DNA of 64,000 nt from Gemmatimonadota bacterium. Its GTDB lineage: Bacteria > Gemmatimonadota > Gemmatimonadetes > Gemmatimonadales > Gemmatimonadaceae. The notes under the pieces are model-generated. The model was not told the origin of the DNA. It made no database searches and was given only the letters and a program-made list of their open reading frames with translations. The stretch's first letter is position 1. Each line of letters begins with the position of its first letter. Both the position numbers and the translations under genes were made by a program. Positions 1-7,717 of the stretch are shown piece after piece. The stretch covers positions 50,790 to 114,789 of the forward strand of contig VHBP01000001.1 in the NCBI GenBank assembly GCA_016871915.1, written 5' to 3'.

Positions 1-1
1 G

Positions 2-1777
2 GGGAAGCCCTACCCGATCTACGTGCGTAAGCGCGGATCCCTCGAGGCACGCGAAGAGGTCTACTTCGACCAGAACGCCGAGGCGGAGGGGCATGCCTTC
101 TACTCGCTAGGCGGGATGGAGGTGAGCCCCGACCACAACCTGCTCGCGGTGCTCGTCGATACCACCGGGTACGAGGACTTCATCCTTCGCGTCCGCGATT
201 TGCGCACGGGGAAGTGGCTTCCCGATGAGATCGAAAAGCTCAGCTGGGGGCTCGCCTGGGCGAACGATAACCGGACGCTCTTCTACATGACCCCCGACTC
301 GGCGAAGCGCGGGGATGCCGTCTGGCGGCATCTGCTCGGGACGCCGCGCAGTGCCGACGTGAAGGTCTATCAGGATGACGACGTGCTCTTCAATGTGAAC
401 GTGCGGCGCTCGCGGAACGGGGAGTGGATCCTCCTCTCGAGCGGGTCGTTCACCTCGAGCGAGTGGCACCTGATCTCGACCGCCCGTCCCACGGAGCGGC
501 CGCGCATGATCGCGGCGCGCCGGCCGGGGATCGAGTACGAGGTGGAGCCGGGGGAGGGGGCGCTCTACATCGTGACGAACGAGGGAGCGCAGAACTTTCG
601 CGTGATGACCGCCCCGATCGCCAACACCGATCGCGCCCAGTGGAAGGACTGGCTCGCCCCGCGCGCCGATGTCTTCGTGGAAGGGATCATGCCCTTCAAA
701 CACCATGTGGTGGTGGTCGAGCGTCGCGAGGGACTGCGCCGACTCCGCATCACCGCGCTCGACGGGAAGCGTGACACGCATGAGGTGACCTTCCCCGAGG
801 CGGCGTACGGCGTCTTCCCTGGAGAGAATCCGCAGTACGATGCCCGCGAGCTGCGATTCTCCTATAGCTCGCTGGTGACGCCGAGCACGGTGTTTGACTA
901 CGACATGGCCGCGCGCACGCGGGTGGAGAAGAAGCGCACCGAGGTCCCTGGATACGATCCGTCGCGGTACGAGGTGGAGCGCCTCTACGCCACCGCCCGT
1001 GATGGCACGCGGATCCCGATCTCCCTCGTACATCGCAAGGGGTTCGTGCGCGACGGCAAGGCGCCGCTCCTGCTCTACGCGTACGGGTCGTATGGCTCGA
1101 CCACCGAGCCGACCTTCAGCTCGCAGCGCTTCGCGCTCGTGGATCGCGGCTTCACCTACGCCATCGCCCATGTCCGCGGCGGGCAGGAGATGGGGCGCCC
1201 CTGGTACGACGACGGGAAGATGCTCAGGAAGATGAACACCTTCACCGACTTCATCGACGTCGCCGATCATCTGGTGCGCGAGCGGTATACCACGCCCGAG
1301 CGGCTCGCCGCGAATGGCGGGAGCGCGGGCGGTCTCCTCATGGGGGTCATCGCGAATCTGCGGCCCGAGCTCTTCAAGGTGATCGTCGCCGATGTCCCCT
1401 TCGTCGATGTGATCAACACGATGCTCGATGCCAGCATCCCCCTCACCGCGCAGGAGTGGGAACAGTGGGGGAATCCGCAGAAGGTAGAGGAGTACCGCTA
1501 CCTCAAGAGCTACTCGCCGTACGACAACGTGGAGGCCAAGGCCTATCCGCGGATGCTCGTGACGAGCGGACTCAACGATTCGCGCGTCGGCTACTTCGAG
1601 CCGACCAAGTGGGTGGCCAAGCTCCGCGCGACGAAGACCGATGGGAATCCGCTCCTGCTCAAGATGCACATGGGGGCGGGGCACGGCGGTTCCTCGGGGC
1701 GGTACGAGCGGCTCAAGGAGCAGGCCTTCCGCTTCGCCTTCATCGTCGATCAGATCAACGCGGGTCCGATCCAGTAG
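2..1777 (+). CDS. Oligopeptidase B-like serine peptidase (family S9A), 5' end cut by window
   Basis: Prolyl-oligopeptidase-family peptidase that would cleave short peptides, for oligopeptidase B usually after basic residues. The reading frame is open to the left edge, so the start is outside the window; 591 residues are visible, and the family is usually near 690, so roughly 100 N-terminal residues are missing. The visible N-terminal half is beta-propeller-like. The C-terminal alpha/beta hydrolase domain carries the nucleophile in GGSAGG (Ser codon 1322-1324), the Asp in GLNDSRV (1577-1579) and the His in GAGHGG (1682-1684), so the triad is complete. A glycosyltransferase gene follows after 27 nt on the same strand. 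Confidence in the S9 family is high; the exact subfamily (OpB against prolyl endopeptidase) rests on overall resemblance. Confidence 0.9.
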   Translation, partial: GKPYPIYVRKRGSLEAREEVYFDQNAEAEGHAFYSLGGMEVSPDHNLLAVLVDTTGYEDFILRVRDLRTGKWLPDEIEKLSWGLAWANDNRTLFYMTPDSAKRGDAVWRHLLGTPRSADVKVYQDDDVLFNVNVRRSRNGEWILLSSGSFTSSEWHLISTARPTERPRMIAARRPGIEYEVEPGEGALYIVTNEGAQNFRVMTAPIANTDRAQWKDWLAPRADVFVEGIMPFKHHVVVVERREGLRRLRITALDGKRDTHEVTFPEAAYGVFPGENPQYDARELRFSYSSLVTPSTVFDYDMAARTRVEKKRTEVPGYDPSRYEVERLYATARDGTRIPISLVHRKGFVRDGKAPLLLYAYGSYGSTTEPTFSSQRFALVDRGFTYAIAHVRGGQEMGRPWYDDGKMLRKMNTFTDFIDVADHLVRERYTTPERLAANGGSAGGLLMGVIANLRPELFKVIVADVPFVDVINTMLDASIPLTAQEWEQWGNPQKVEEYRYLKSYSPYDNVEAKAYPRMLVTSGLNDSRVGYFEPTKWVAKLRATKTDGNPLLLKMHMGAGHGGSSGRYERLKEQAFRFAFIVDQINAGPIQ

Positions 1778-1804
1778 CGTGCAGGTGATGCGCGGGCGCC
1801 GGCC

Positions 1805-2959
1805 ATGATCGACGCCGTCCTCGGCGGGCTCGCCCTCGTGCAGGGGGGGACGCTCGCGGTGCTGACCGCGCGGCTCGCGGGGGGGCGCACGCGGCGTCCG
1901 CCTGAGATGCCGCGCCTCGAGGGGCTCGCCGAGCCGAGGCTCACGATCGTGATCGCCTGCCTGAACGAGGCGCAGCGGATCGGCCCCTGCCTCCGTGGGG
2001 TGCAGGCGCAGGGCGCGCCGGTGCGCGAGATCCTCGTGATCGACTCAGGCTCCACCGACGGCACGCGAGAACTCGTGGAGGCCGCTGTACGACAGGACCC
2101 GCGCATCCGCCTCCTCACCGATCCTCCGCTGCCGTCGGGATGGATTGGGAAGGCGTGGGCGCTTCAGTACGGGCTCACGCAGGCGAGTCACCCCTGGGTG
2201 CTCGGGCTCGACGCCGATACGGAGGTCGAGCCCGGCGCGGCCGCCGCGATCCTGCACGCGGCGCAGCGCGAGCGCTTCGATGTGGTCTCCTTCTCCCCGC
2301 GATTCGATGGGCAGGGGGCGGCCGAGCGATTCGTGCAGCCCGCCCTGTTGATCTCGCTGCTCTATCGCACCGGCGCGGCAGGAGATCCGCGCGTGCGCCC
2401 CGATCGGATCCTCGCCAATGGACAGTGCTTCCTCGCGCGGCGCGAGGTGCTCCTGCACCATGGCGGCTACGAGCCGGTGCGCGAGTCGTTCGCCGAGGAT
2501 GTCTCGCTCGTCCGGCATCTCGCGACGCGCGGGGTGGCGGTCGGCTTCCTCGATGGCTCGCGGCTCTACCGCGTGCGGAGCTATGCGAACGTGGGGCAGA
2601 TGTGGCGCGAGTGGGGACGCTCGATCGATCTCAAGGACGCGGCGAGCCGCGCGCAGCAGTGGCGGGACGTGCTGGTCGTGGTGTGCGCACAGGGACTCGC
2701 CCTGCCGCTGGCGATCACCCTCTGGGCGTGCTGGCCCGTGCTACCCGCCTCGCCGGTGCGTGATCTCCTCACTGGCTTCACCGCCGCGATCCTCGGGATC
2801 CGCGTCTTGCTGCAGGTCGCGTTGCGTGGGAGCTACCAGCGAAAAGGGCTCAGCTGGTGGCTGAGCCCTCTCGCCGATCCGCTCGCGGCGGTGCGGATGG
2901 TTCTCTCGTCGGTGCGGCGTCCCCGGCGCTGGCGGACGCGCACCTACGACGCCACTTAG
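1805..2959 (+). CDS. Family 2 glycosyltransferase, membrane-associated
   Basis: A GT-A fold glycosyltransferase of 384 residues. Visible motifs are CLNEA (52-56), DSGSTDGT (80-87), the metal-binding DAD in LDADTEVEPG (about 135-144), and a late ED pair (231-232) that would supply the catalytic base. A hydrophobic N-terminus and hydrophobic segments near 285-340 suggest membrane attachment. The GWIGKAWAL stretch resembles HpnB/CrtQ-like enzymes that act on lipid or carotenoid acceptors, but the acceptor cannot be deduced. The stop overlaps the end of the convergent pntB by 4 nt. Downstream function and partners are not evident. Confidence 0.8.
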   Translation: MIDAVLGGLALVQGGTLAVLTARLAGGRTRRPPEMPRLEGLAEPRLTIVIACLNEAQRIGPCLRGVQAQGAPVREILVIDSGSTDGTRELVEAAVRQDPRIRLLTDPPLPSGWIGKAWALQYGLTQASHPWVLGLDADTEVEPGAAAAILHAAQRERFDVVSFSPRFDGQGAAERFVQPALLISLLYRTGAAGDPRVRPDRILANGQCFLARREVLLHHGGYEPVRESFAEDVSLVRHLATRGVAVGFLDGSRLYRVRSYANVGQMWREWGRSIDLKDAASRAQQWRDVLVVVCAQGLALPLAITLWACWPVLPASPVRDLLTGFTAAILGIRVLLQVALRGSYQRKGLSWWLSPLADPLAAVRMVLSSVRRPRRWRTRTYDAT

Positions 2960-4347
2960 ACCTGCTTCACCTCGGCGACGAGCTTCGAGAGCGTCCCCTT
3001 GGCATCGCCGAAGAGCATCTGTGTCTTGGGGTTATAGAAGAGCTCGTTCTCGATCCCCGCAAACCCCGCACTCATCCCGCGCTTCATCACGATGCAGCGC
3101 TTGGCCTGGTCGGCGTTGAGGATCGGCATCCCGAAGATCGGGCTCGACGCATCGGTGCGCGCCGCCGGATTCACGACGTCGTTCGCGCCGATCACGAGGC
3201 AGACATCGGTCCGCTCGAACTCCGGATTGATATCGTCCATGTCGATCAGCTTGTCGTACGGGATGTTCGCCTCGGCGAGGAGCACGTTCATATGGCCCGG
3301 CATGCGGCCCGCCACCGGATGGATGGCGAACTTCACCGTCCCGCCACGCTTCTCGATGAGGTCCATGAGCTCGCGCACCTGGTGCTGCGCCTGCGCCACG
3401 GCGAGGCCGTAGCCCGGGACGATGATCACCTGCTGCGCGTAGGCGAGCTGGAGCGCCGCCTCCTCCACGTTGGTGGAGGCGACGGTGAGCCCCTCCGAGC
3501 TCTTGGTGCTCTTCCCGGCGGTGGCCCCGGAGGCGCCGAAGAGGACGTTGCCGAGCGAGCGGTTCATCGCCTTGCACATGATCTGCGAGAGGATGATTCC
3601 CGAGGAGCCGACGAGGGCCCCTGAGATGACGAGCACCTCGCTCTTGATCACGAACCCGGTCATCGCCGCGGCGATGCCCGAGTAGGAGTTGAGCAGCGAG
3701 ATCACGACCGGCATGTCGGCGCCGCCGATCGGGATCACGAGGAGCACACCGAGGAGCAGGGAGAGCCCGATGAGGGCGTAGAAGGCCCAGAGCGGGGCGG
3801 TGGGGACCATGATCAGCCAGGCCGCGAGCCCCGCGATCACCGCGAAGAGCAGGCCGTTGACCGTCATCTGGCCGCCGAAGGTGATCGCCTTCCCCGTCAT
3901 GACCTCCTGGAGCTTCGCCCAGGCGATCGCCGAGCCGGTCAGCGTCACCGCGCCGATCAGTACGCCGAGGTGCGTGGAGAGCGCGACATCGACCGTCGCG
4001 GCCTCCCCCTTCTCGTACATGTGCAGGAACTCCGCCGTCGCCACGAGGAGCGAGGAGCCACCGCCCACGCCGTTGAGGAGCGCGACCATCTGCGGCATCG
4101 AGGTCATCGCCACCGAGCGGGCGAGATAGAGCCCGATCCCGCCGCCGACCAGGAGGCCGGCCATGATCGTGCCATACGTCATCGTCTTGGCGCTGAGCAG
4201 GGTGATCACGATCGCCAGCAACATGCCAAGCGCCGAGATCTGATTCCCCTTGCGCGCGGTCTCAGGGCTCTGGAGCTGCTTGAGCCCGGTGATGAAGAGG
4301 ACGGCAGCGACGAGGTAGAGGAGCCGTTCGAGGCCGATGCCGATCAC
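2956..4347 (-). CDS. pntB: NAD(P) transhydrogenase subunit beta
   Basis: Beta subunit of the proton-translocating nicotinamide nucleotide transhydrogenase, 463 residues. The N-terminal half is a run of membrane helices (domain II). The C-terminal half is the NADP(H)-binding domain III, recognisable by GYGLAVAQAQ, AGRMPGHMN, IGANDVVNP and KRGMSAGFAG. Together with the two alpha subunits it uses the proton gradient to reduce NADP+ with NADH at the inner membrane. It starts inside the end of the alpha-2 gene (ATGA overlap), so the three genes are translationally coupled. It is the last gene of the leftward operon and its stop overlaps the glycosyltransferase stop tail to tail. Confidence 0.96.
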   Translation of the reverse strand: MIGIGLERLLYLVAAVLFITGLKQLQSPETARKGNQISALGMLLAIVITLLSAKTMTYGTIMAGLLVGGGIGLYLARSVAMTSMPQMVALLNGVGGGSSLLVATAEFLHMYEKGEAATVDVALSTHLGVLIGAVTLTGSAIAWAKLQEVMTGKAITFGGQMTVNGLLFAVIAGLAAWLIMVPTAPLWAFYALIGLSLLLGVLLVIPIGGADMPVVISLLNSYSGIAAAMTGFVIKSEVLVISGALVGSSGIILSQIMCKAMNRSLGNVLFGASGATAGKSTKSSEGLTVASTNVEEAALQLAYAQQVIIVPGYGLAVAQAQHQVRELMDLIEKRGGTVKFAIHPVAGRMPGHMNVLLAEANIPYDKLIDMDDINPEFERTDVCLVIGANDVVNPAARTDASSPIFGMPILNADQAKRCIVMKRGMSAGFAGIENELFYNPKTQMLFGDAKGTLSKLVAEVKQV

Positions 4348-4649
4348 TTGGCACCCCCCTGCGGGCCCTTCTTGAACATCTCGAGCATCCGGTCGGTCAC
4401 GGCATAGCCGCCGACGACGTTCATCATCGCGAAGACGATCGCGATGAAGCCGAGGACCGAGCCGAGCCAGCCGTAGTCGGTGTGACCGGCGACGGCCATC
4501 GCCCCCACCACCGTGATCCCGGAGACCGCGTTGGCCCCCGACATCAGCGGGGTGTGGAGGGTCGGCGGGACGCGGCCGATGAGGGAGGCGCCCAGATAGG
4601 TCGCCAAGATGAAGACGACGATGAAGCCGATCAGGTCGATGCCGGTCAT
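4344..4649 (-). CDS. pntAB: NAD(P) transhydrogenase subunit alpha-2 (membrane part)
   Basis: A 101-residue protein forming the membrane segments that in enterobacteria are the C-terminal end of PntA. The separate gene shows the three-subunit arrangement known from Rhodospirillum rubrum. Three to four hydrophobic helices are visible, with the conserved stretch TPLMSGANAVSGI. It overlaps pntAA by 4 nt upstream and pntB by 4 nt downstream. It contributes to the proton channel with PntB. Confidence 0.94.
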   Translation of the reverse strand: MTGIDLIGFIVVFILATYLGASLIGRVPPTLHTPLMSGANAVSGITVVGAMAVAGHTDYGWLGSVLGFIAIVFAMMNVVGGYAVTDRMLEMFKKGPQGGAK

Positions 4650-5743
4650 GCGGCGGTTCTCCCGGTGACGATCATCGCGTCGGTGATCTCGTCGGCGCGG
4701 TCGACGTTGAGGGTGCCTTCCTTGGTGAGCAGGTGCTGCACGAAGGTGAGGATGTTGCGGCTGAGCATCGCGGAGGCGTGGTTGGGCATCGTCGCGGCCA
4801 GGTTCACCGGCCCGATCACCTTCACCCCGTTCACCTCCACCGTCTCGCCTGCCTTCGTCGGCTCGCAGTTGCCGCCGGTCTCGGCGGCGAGGTCGACGAT
4901 CACCGAGCCCGGGGCCATCGTCTGGATGGTCGCCGTGCTGATGAGGCGTGGGGCGGTGCGCCCCGGGACCTGGGCGGTGGTGATCACGAGGTCCATCCCG
5001 GCGAGGTGGGCCTTGAGGGCGTCCTGGATCGCCGCCTGCTGCTCGGCGCTCTGTTCCTTGGCGTAGCCACCCGTGGTCTGGGAATCAGCCGAGATGAGGT
5101 TCTCCGCCACCACCGAGGCGCCGAGCGACTTGATCTGCTCGGCGGCCGCGGCGCGGATGTCGAACCCGCTCACGACGGCGCCGAGGCGGCGGGCGGTCGC
5201 GATCGCCATGAGACCGGCGACGCCGGCGCCCAGGACGCAGACCTTGGAGGGGGCGATGGTCCCGGCGGCGGTGGTGAGCATCGGGAGGAACTTCACGAGC
5301 TCCGCGGAGCCGATCAGGACCGCCTTGTAGCCCGCCACGGTGGCCTGGGAGGAGAGGACGTCCATCGACTGGGCCCGGGTGATCCGGGGGACCAGCTCGA
5401 GGGCGAAGGCCGTGACCCCACGGGCGTCGAGGGCCTGGATCGCCTCGGCGCTGCTGGAGGGCTGCAGGAGTGAGATCAGGTGGCTCCCGGCGGCCATCTG
5501 AGCCACTTCGGCCGCTGTGGGCTTCTGGACCTTGGCCACCAGATCGGCGCTGAAGGCCTCCGGCTGGGTGGCGAGGGTGCCACCGGCCTTCTCATAGGCC
5601 GCGTCAGGGAAGCCGGCGCGGAGCCCAGCGCCGCGTTCGATCAGCACGGTCACGCCGGCCTTGGTCAGCCGGCTGACACTCTCAGGGATGAGGGCCACCC
5701 GGGACTCGCCGGGGGTGCGTTCCGTGGGGACGCCGATTTTCAT
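4646..5743 (-). CDS. pntAA: NAD(P) transhydrogenase subunit alpha-1 (NAD-binding)
   Basis: Soluble NAD(H)-binding domain I, 365 residues, related to alanine dehydrogenase. The start MKIGVPTE, the ESRVAL motif, the Rossmann stretch VLGAGVAGLMAI and the PGRTAPRLI motif near residues 255-262 are all present. It is the first gene of the pntAA-pntAB-pntB operon. The ATG is at 5743-5741; no clear Shine-Dalgarno sequence is seen upstream. A plausible promoter lies 50-80 nt upstream (5794-5823). Confidence 0.95.
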   Translation of the reverse strand: MKIGVPTERTPGESRVALIPESVSRLTKAGVTVLIERGAGLRAGFPDAAYEKAGGTLATQPEAFSADLVAKVQKPTAAEVAQMAAGSHLISLLQPSSSAEAIQALDARGVTAFALELVPRITRAQSMDVLSSQATVAGYKAVLIGSAELVKFLPMLTTAAGTIAPSKVCVLGAGVAGLMAIATARRLGAVVSGFDIRAAAAEQIKSLGASVVAENLISADSQTTGGYAKEQSAEQQAAIQDALKAHLAGMDLVITTAQVPGRTAPRLISTATIQTMAPGSVIVDLAAETGGNCEPTKAGETVEVNGVKVIGPVNLAATMPNHASAMLSRNILTFVQHLLTKEGTLNVDRADEITDAMIVTGRTAA

Positions 5744-5793
5744 CTGATGATAGGAGAAGGTGGGGACGGATTGGCCGACCGCCAGAAGCTCCT

Positions 5794-5823
5794 ACAATAG
5801 TGGAGCTCGACGATTCGTTCCAA
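5794..5823 (-). promoter_or_regulatory. Candidate promoter of the pnt operon, inside a small inverted repeat
   Basis: Read leftward, TTGGAA (5823-5818) is followed after 18 nt by TATTGT (5799-5794), about 50 nt before the pntAA start. The -10 sits in an inverted repeat, AGCTCC and GGAGCT around 9 nt (5787-5807). On the + strand the same repeat contains TACAAT (5793-5798) preceded by TTGGCC at 16 nt, so the site could fire in both directions. Inferred from motif match only. Confidence 0.35.
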
Positions 5824-6440
5824 GCCAGCCATTTTGGCTCGAATCGATGGTGGGCGGTTGATCGGCGGTTCCCCTGGAGCTGATTCAGGCCGGCTGATCA
5901 AAGGCCTTTGGTCCGTGTTGGGGCACACTGGGGCAGGGGGGAAGGGAGGGCGCAGTCAGGCGCCAAATTGTTGATAACTTTCCCTTCGCGATGACCATCT
6001 GCCGTCCGGATCATACGTTCGGCTGGATCTCGGCGCCGTTTTGTTGACAAGAAGGCGATCTTCGCGCCTTTCTTCGTAAATCACTCGATATATTTCATTG
6101 TAAAACCATATTTTGTGGGAGTTTACAGATATGCACTAAAGCAAATTCCGTATGCAAATAATTGCATACGGAATCATTTTGTCCTGCATACGCGATGTGG
6201 ATAGGCGCCGTTCAGCTGATTAGTCACTTTCCTGCTTTTCAACACCATCGCTTGACCCGATATCCCGGCCGTCACGCCCTGCCTCGCAATGTGGAAAAAT
6301 CAGACTGGATCTCCCACGCTACGGTAGCAATTCAGCCAGGGCACTCCCGTCAGAACCAGCACCCGCCGTTACCTGGTCCCTGACCCCTCCCACCTGACCC
6401 CTGAACCTAATCTGCCACTCCGGCACATGGCAACCGGGCA
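5824..6440. other. Non-coding intergenic region with AT-rich core
   Basis: No convincing reading frame is seen on either strand. The stretch about 5960-6300 is clearly AT-richer than the surroundings. It holds TGTTGATAA (5969-5977), TGTTGACAA (6042-6050), TGTGGATAG (6196-6204) and TGTGGAAAA (6290-6298), all in one orientation and all within one or two changes of a DnaA box read from the opposite strand. It also holds the palindrome at 6145-6174. The segment 6300-6440 holds only a short direct repeat, CTGACCCCT (6380-6388 and 6394-6402). It may be a replication origin or a long regulatory region; neither is shown. Confidence 0.5.
6145..6174. repeat. Perfect 13-bp inverted repeat, 4-nt loop
   Basis: ATTCCGTATGCAA (6145-6157) and TTGCATACGGAAT (6162-6174) are exact complements around ATAA. 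A third copy of the core TGCATACG follows at 6185-6192. The + strand continues CATTTT, too short a T-run for a confident terminator. An operator for a dimeric regulator is an equal possibility. Confidence 0.7.
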
Positions 6441-6467
6441 AGAAAAACGGCGCCTCGCGGGCGCCGT
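6441..6467 (-). terminator. Rho-independent terminator of the 57-residue membrane protein gene
   Basis: Read leftward, ACGGCGCC and GGCGCCGT form an 8-bp GC-rich stem with a 5-nt loop (6467-6447), followed directly by TTTTTCTT. It lies about 60 nt after the stop of the gene at 6528-6701 and faces the right way for it. Confidence 0.8.
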
Positions 6468-6492
6468 CGGGTCCTACCGGGGGGAACGTGTC

Positions 6493-6530
6493 TTTCAGCT
6501 TTCAGCCTAGAGCTTCCAGCCTTCAGCTCA
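6493..6530. repeat. Degenerate TTCAGC-type short repeats
   Basis: Four imperfect copies of a 6-7 nt unit (TTCAGCT, TTCAGCC, TTCCAGC, TTCAGCT) lie between the stop codon of the small membrane protein gene and its terminator. The read-through from the other strand is a run of GCTGAAG-like units. Role unknown. Confidence 0.5.
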
Positions 6531-6701
6531 AGACTCAGCCTTCTTCTTCCGCGCATCCATCACCCAGGTCACCGGGATGATGAAGAAGGGGGTCAGGAAG
6601 AGGCCGAGGAGGATGTTGATCCAGGTGAGGCCGAGGTAATAGGCGCCCATACCGAGCCCTGCGATGAGGGTGCCGAGGGGGCCGCCGAAGTTCTGCTCCA
6701 C
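6528..6701 (-). CDS. Small membrane protein, 57 residues, function unknown
   Basis: A leftward frame with codon use like its neighbours, too short for routine ORF calling. The protein is mostly hydrophobic, with glycine-rich GGPLGTLIAGLGMGAYYLGL followed by a second hydrophobic stretch and a basic tail RKKKAES, so one or two membrane helices are likely. The GTG start at 6701 is preceded by GGAG at a spacing of 7. An upstream ATG (6749-6747) in the same frame is followed after one codon by TGA, so it cannot serve. The terminator at 6441-6467 supports real expression. It lies divergent from tilS. No family recognised. Confidence 0.65.
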   Translation of the reverse strand: MEQNFGGPLGTLIAGLGMGAYYLGLTWINILLGLFLTPFFIIPVTWVMDARKKKAES

Positions 6702-6748
6702 GTGGATGCTCCGCGTCCAAAGGTCGATGGTCTGCCTGATTCAACGCA

Positions 6749-6754
6749 TATCTT
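6749..6754 (+). promoter_or_regulatory. -10-like TATCTT 6 nt before tilS start
   Basis: TATCTT is followed by AGATAG and then the GTG start of tilS. The TANNNT hexamer at exactly 6 nt recurs at hpt, murC, ftsY and asnS and fits a leaderless transcript. It also supports the GTG at 6761 over the ATG at 6773. Confidence 0.5.
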
Positions 6755-6760
6755 AGATAG

Positions 6761-7717
6761 GTGTTCCCGAAAATGGAATCGGGGTCCGCGGTCGAGCGGG
6801 CCGTGGACGCTCTCCCGGCGGGGCGGTGGCTCCTCGCGGTCTCCGGGGGGCGGGACTCCATGGTGCTGCTCGATGCCATGGCGGCGCGGTGCCGGGAGCA
6901 GATCGCCGGGGTCGCCACCTTCGACCATGGGACGGGCGCTCAGGCGACCGCCGCCTGCGACCTGGTCGCCCAGGAGGCGTCGGCCCGAGGGCTGACACTA
7001 GTCCGTGGCCGGGCTCCCCGGGGGCTGGCTCGCACCGAGGCGGCGTGGCGGGGTGCCCGTTGGTCGTTCCTATCTGAGGCGGCCGCCTCCCTCGGGGCTC
7101 AGGTGGTGACCGCCCACACCCGGGATGATCAGATCGAGACCGTGGTCCTCCGACTCCTGCGCGGGTCTGGCCCTCGCGGCCTCGCGGGGATGCTCGCCGG
7201 CGGTCCCCTCCGCCCCCTCCTCACCGCGCCTCGGGCTGCCGTCGCCGCATACGCCGTATCCCATCAGGTCCCGTTTCTCGACGATCCGAGCAACGCCACG
7301 CGCGCCTTCCAGCGGAACCGCGTCCGACACGAGATCCTCCCGGCGCTCGAGCGCGTCGCTCCGGGGTTCAGCGAATGGTGTTGGACCCTCGGCCTCCGCG
7401 CCGCCGATTGGCGCGCCGAGGTCGAGGCGCTCGTAGACGCGCTCGGCGGCCGCCTGATCGCGCCGACGACGGTCACCGTCCCAGTGGAGACGGTCGCCGC
7501 GCTCGATGCCGCTGCGTGGGAGGTGTGCTGGCCCGCGATCGCGGCGCGCGCGGGGGTCGTCATGGACCGTCGCGGTGTCGACCGTGCCTCGCGATGGGCA
7601 CCGATCGCTCAGGCAGGGCAGACCATCCCGCTCTCCGGTGGGGCGCGCCTCTCGCGCACGCGCACCACCTACGTCGTCGAGGGAACGGTTCGTGGGGCTG
7701 GGGACTATATTCCATAG
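6761..7717 (+). CDS. tilS: tRNA(Ile)-lysidine synthase
   Basis: Attaches lysine to C34 of tRNA-Ile(CAU), so that it reads AUA instead of AUG. The ATP-binding PP-loop is seen as SGGRDSMVLL (about residues 29-38), followed by the tandem motifs FDHGTGAQ, TAHTRDDQIETVVLRLLRG and RNRVRHEILP. The protein has 318 residues, at the short end for the family, with a reduced C-terminal region. The stop TAG is immediately followed by the hpt start. The order tilS-hpt-ftsH is conserved in many bacteria, which supports the call. Confidence 0.93.
   Translation: MFPKMESGSAVERAVDALPAGRWLLAVSGGRDSMVLLDAMAARCREQIAGVATFDHGTGAQATAACDLVAQEASARGLTLVRGRAPRGLARTEAAWRGARWSFLSEAAASLGAQVVTAHTRDDQIETVVLRLLRGSGPRGLAGMLAGGPLRPLLTAPRAAVAAYAVSHQVPFLDDPSNATRAFQRNRVRHEILPALERVAPGFSEWCWTLGLRAADWRAEVEALVDALGGRLIAPTTVTVPVETVAALDAAAWEVCWPAIAARAGVVMDRRGVDRASRWAPIAQAGQTIPLSGGARLSRTRTTYVVEGTVRGAGDYIP
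7706..7711 (+). promoter_or_regulatory. -10-like TATATT 6 nt before hpt start
   Basis: TATATT, then CCATAG, then the ATG of hpt. It lies inside the last codons of tilS and would give hpt-ftsH a promoter of its own. No clear -35 hexamer is visible. Confidence 0.5.

Noticed and set aside
5740..6383. Short frames at 5740-5928 (-) and 6162-6383 (+)
   Set aside because: Atypical codon use, no ribosome binding site and no hydrophobic or domain pattern; the second starts inside the palindrome.
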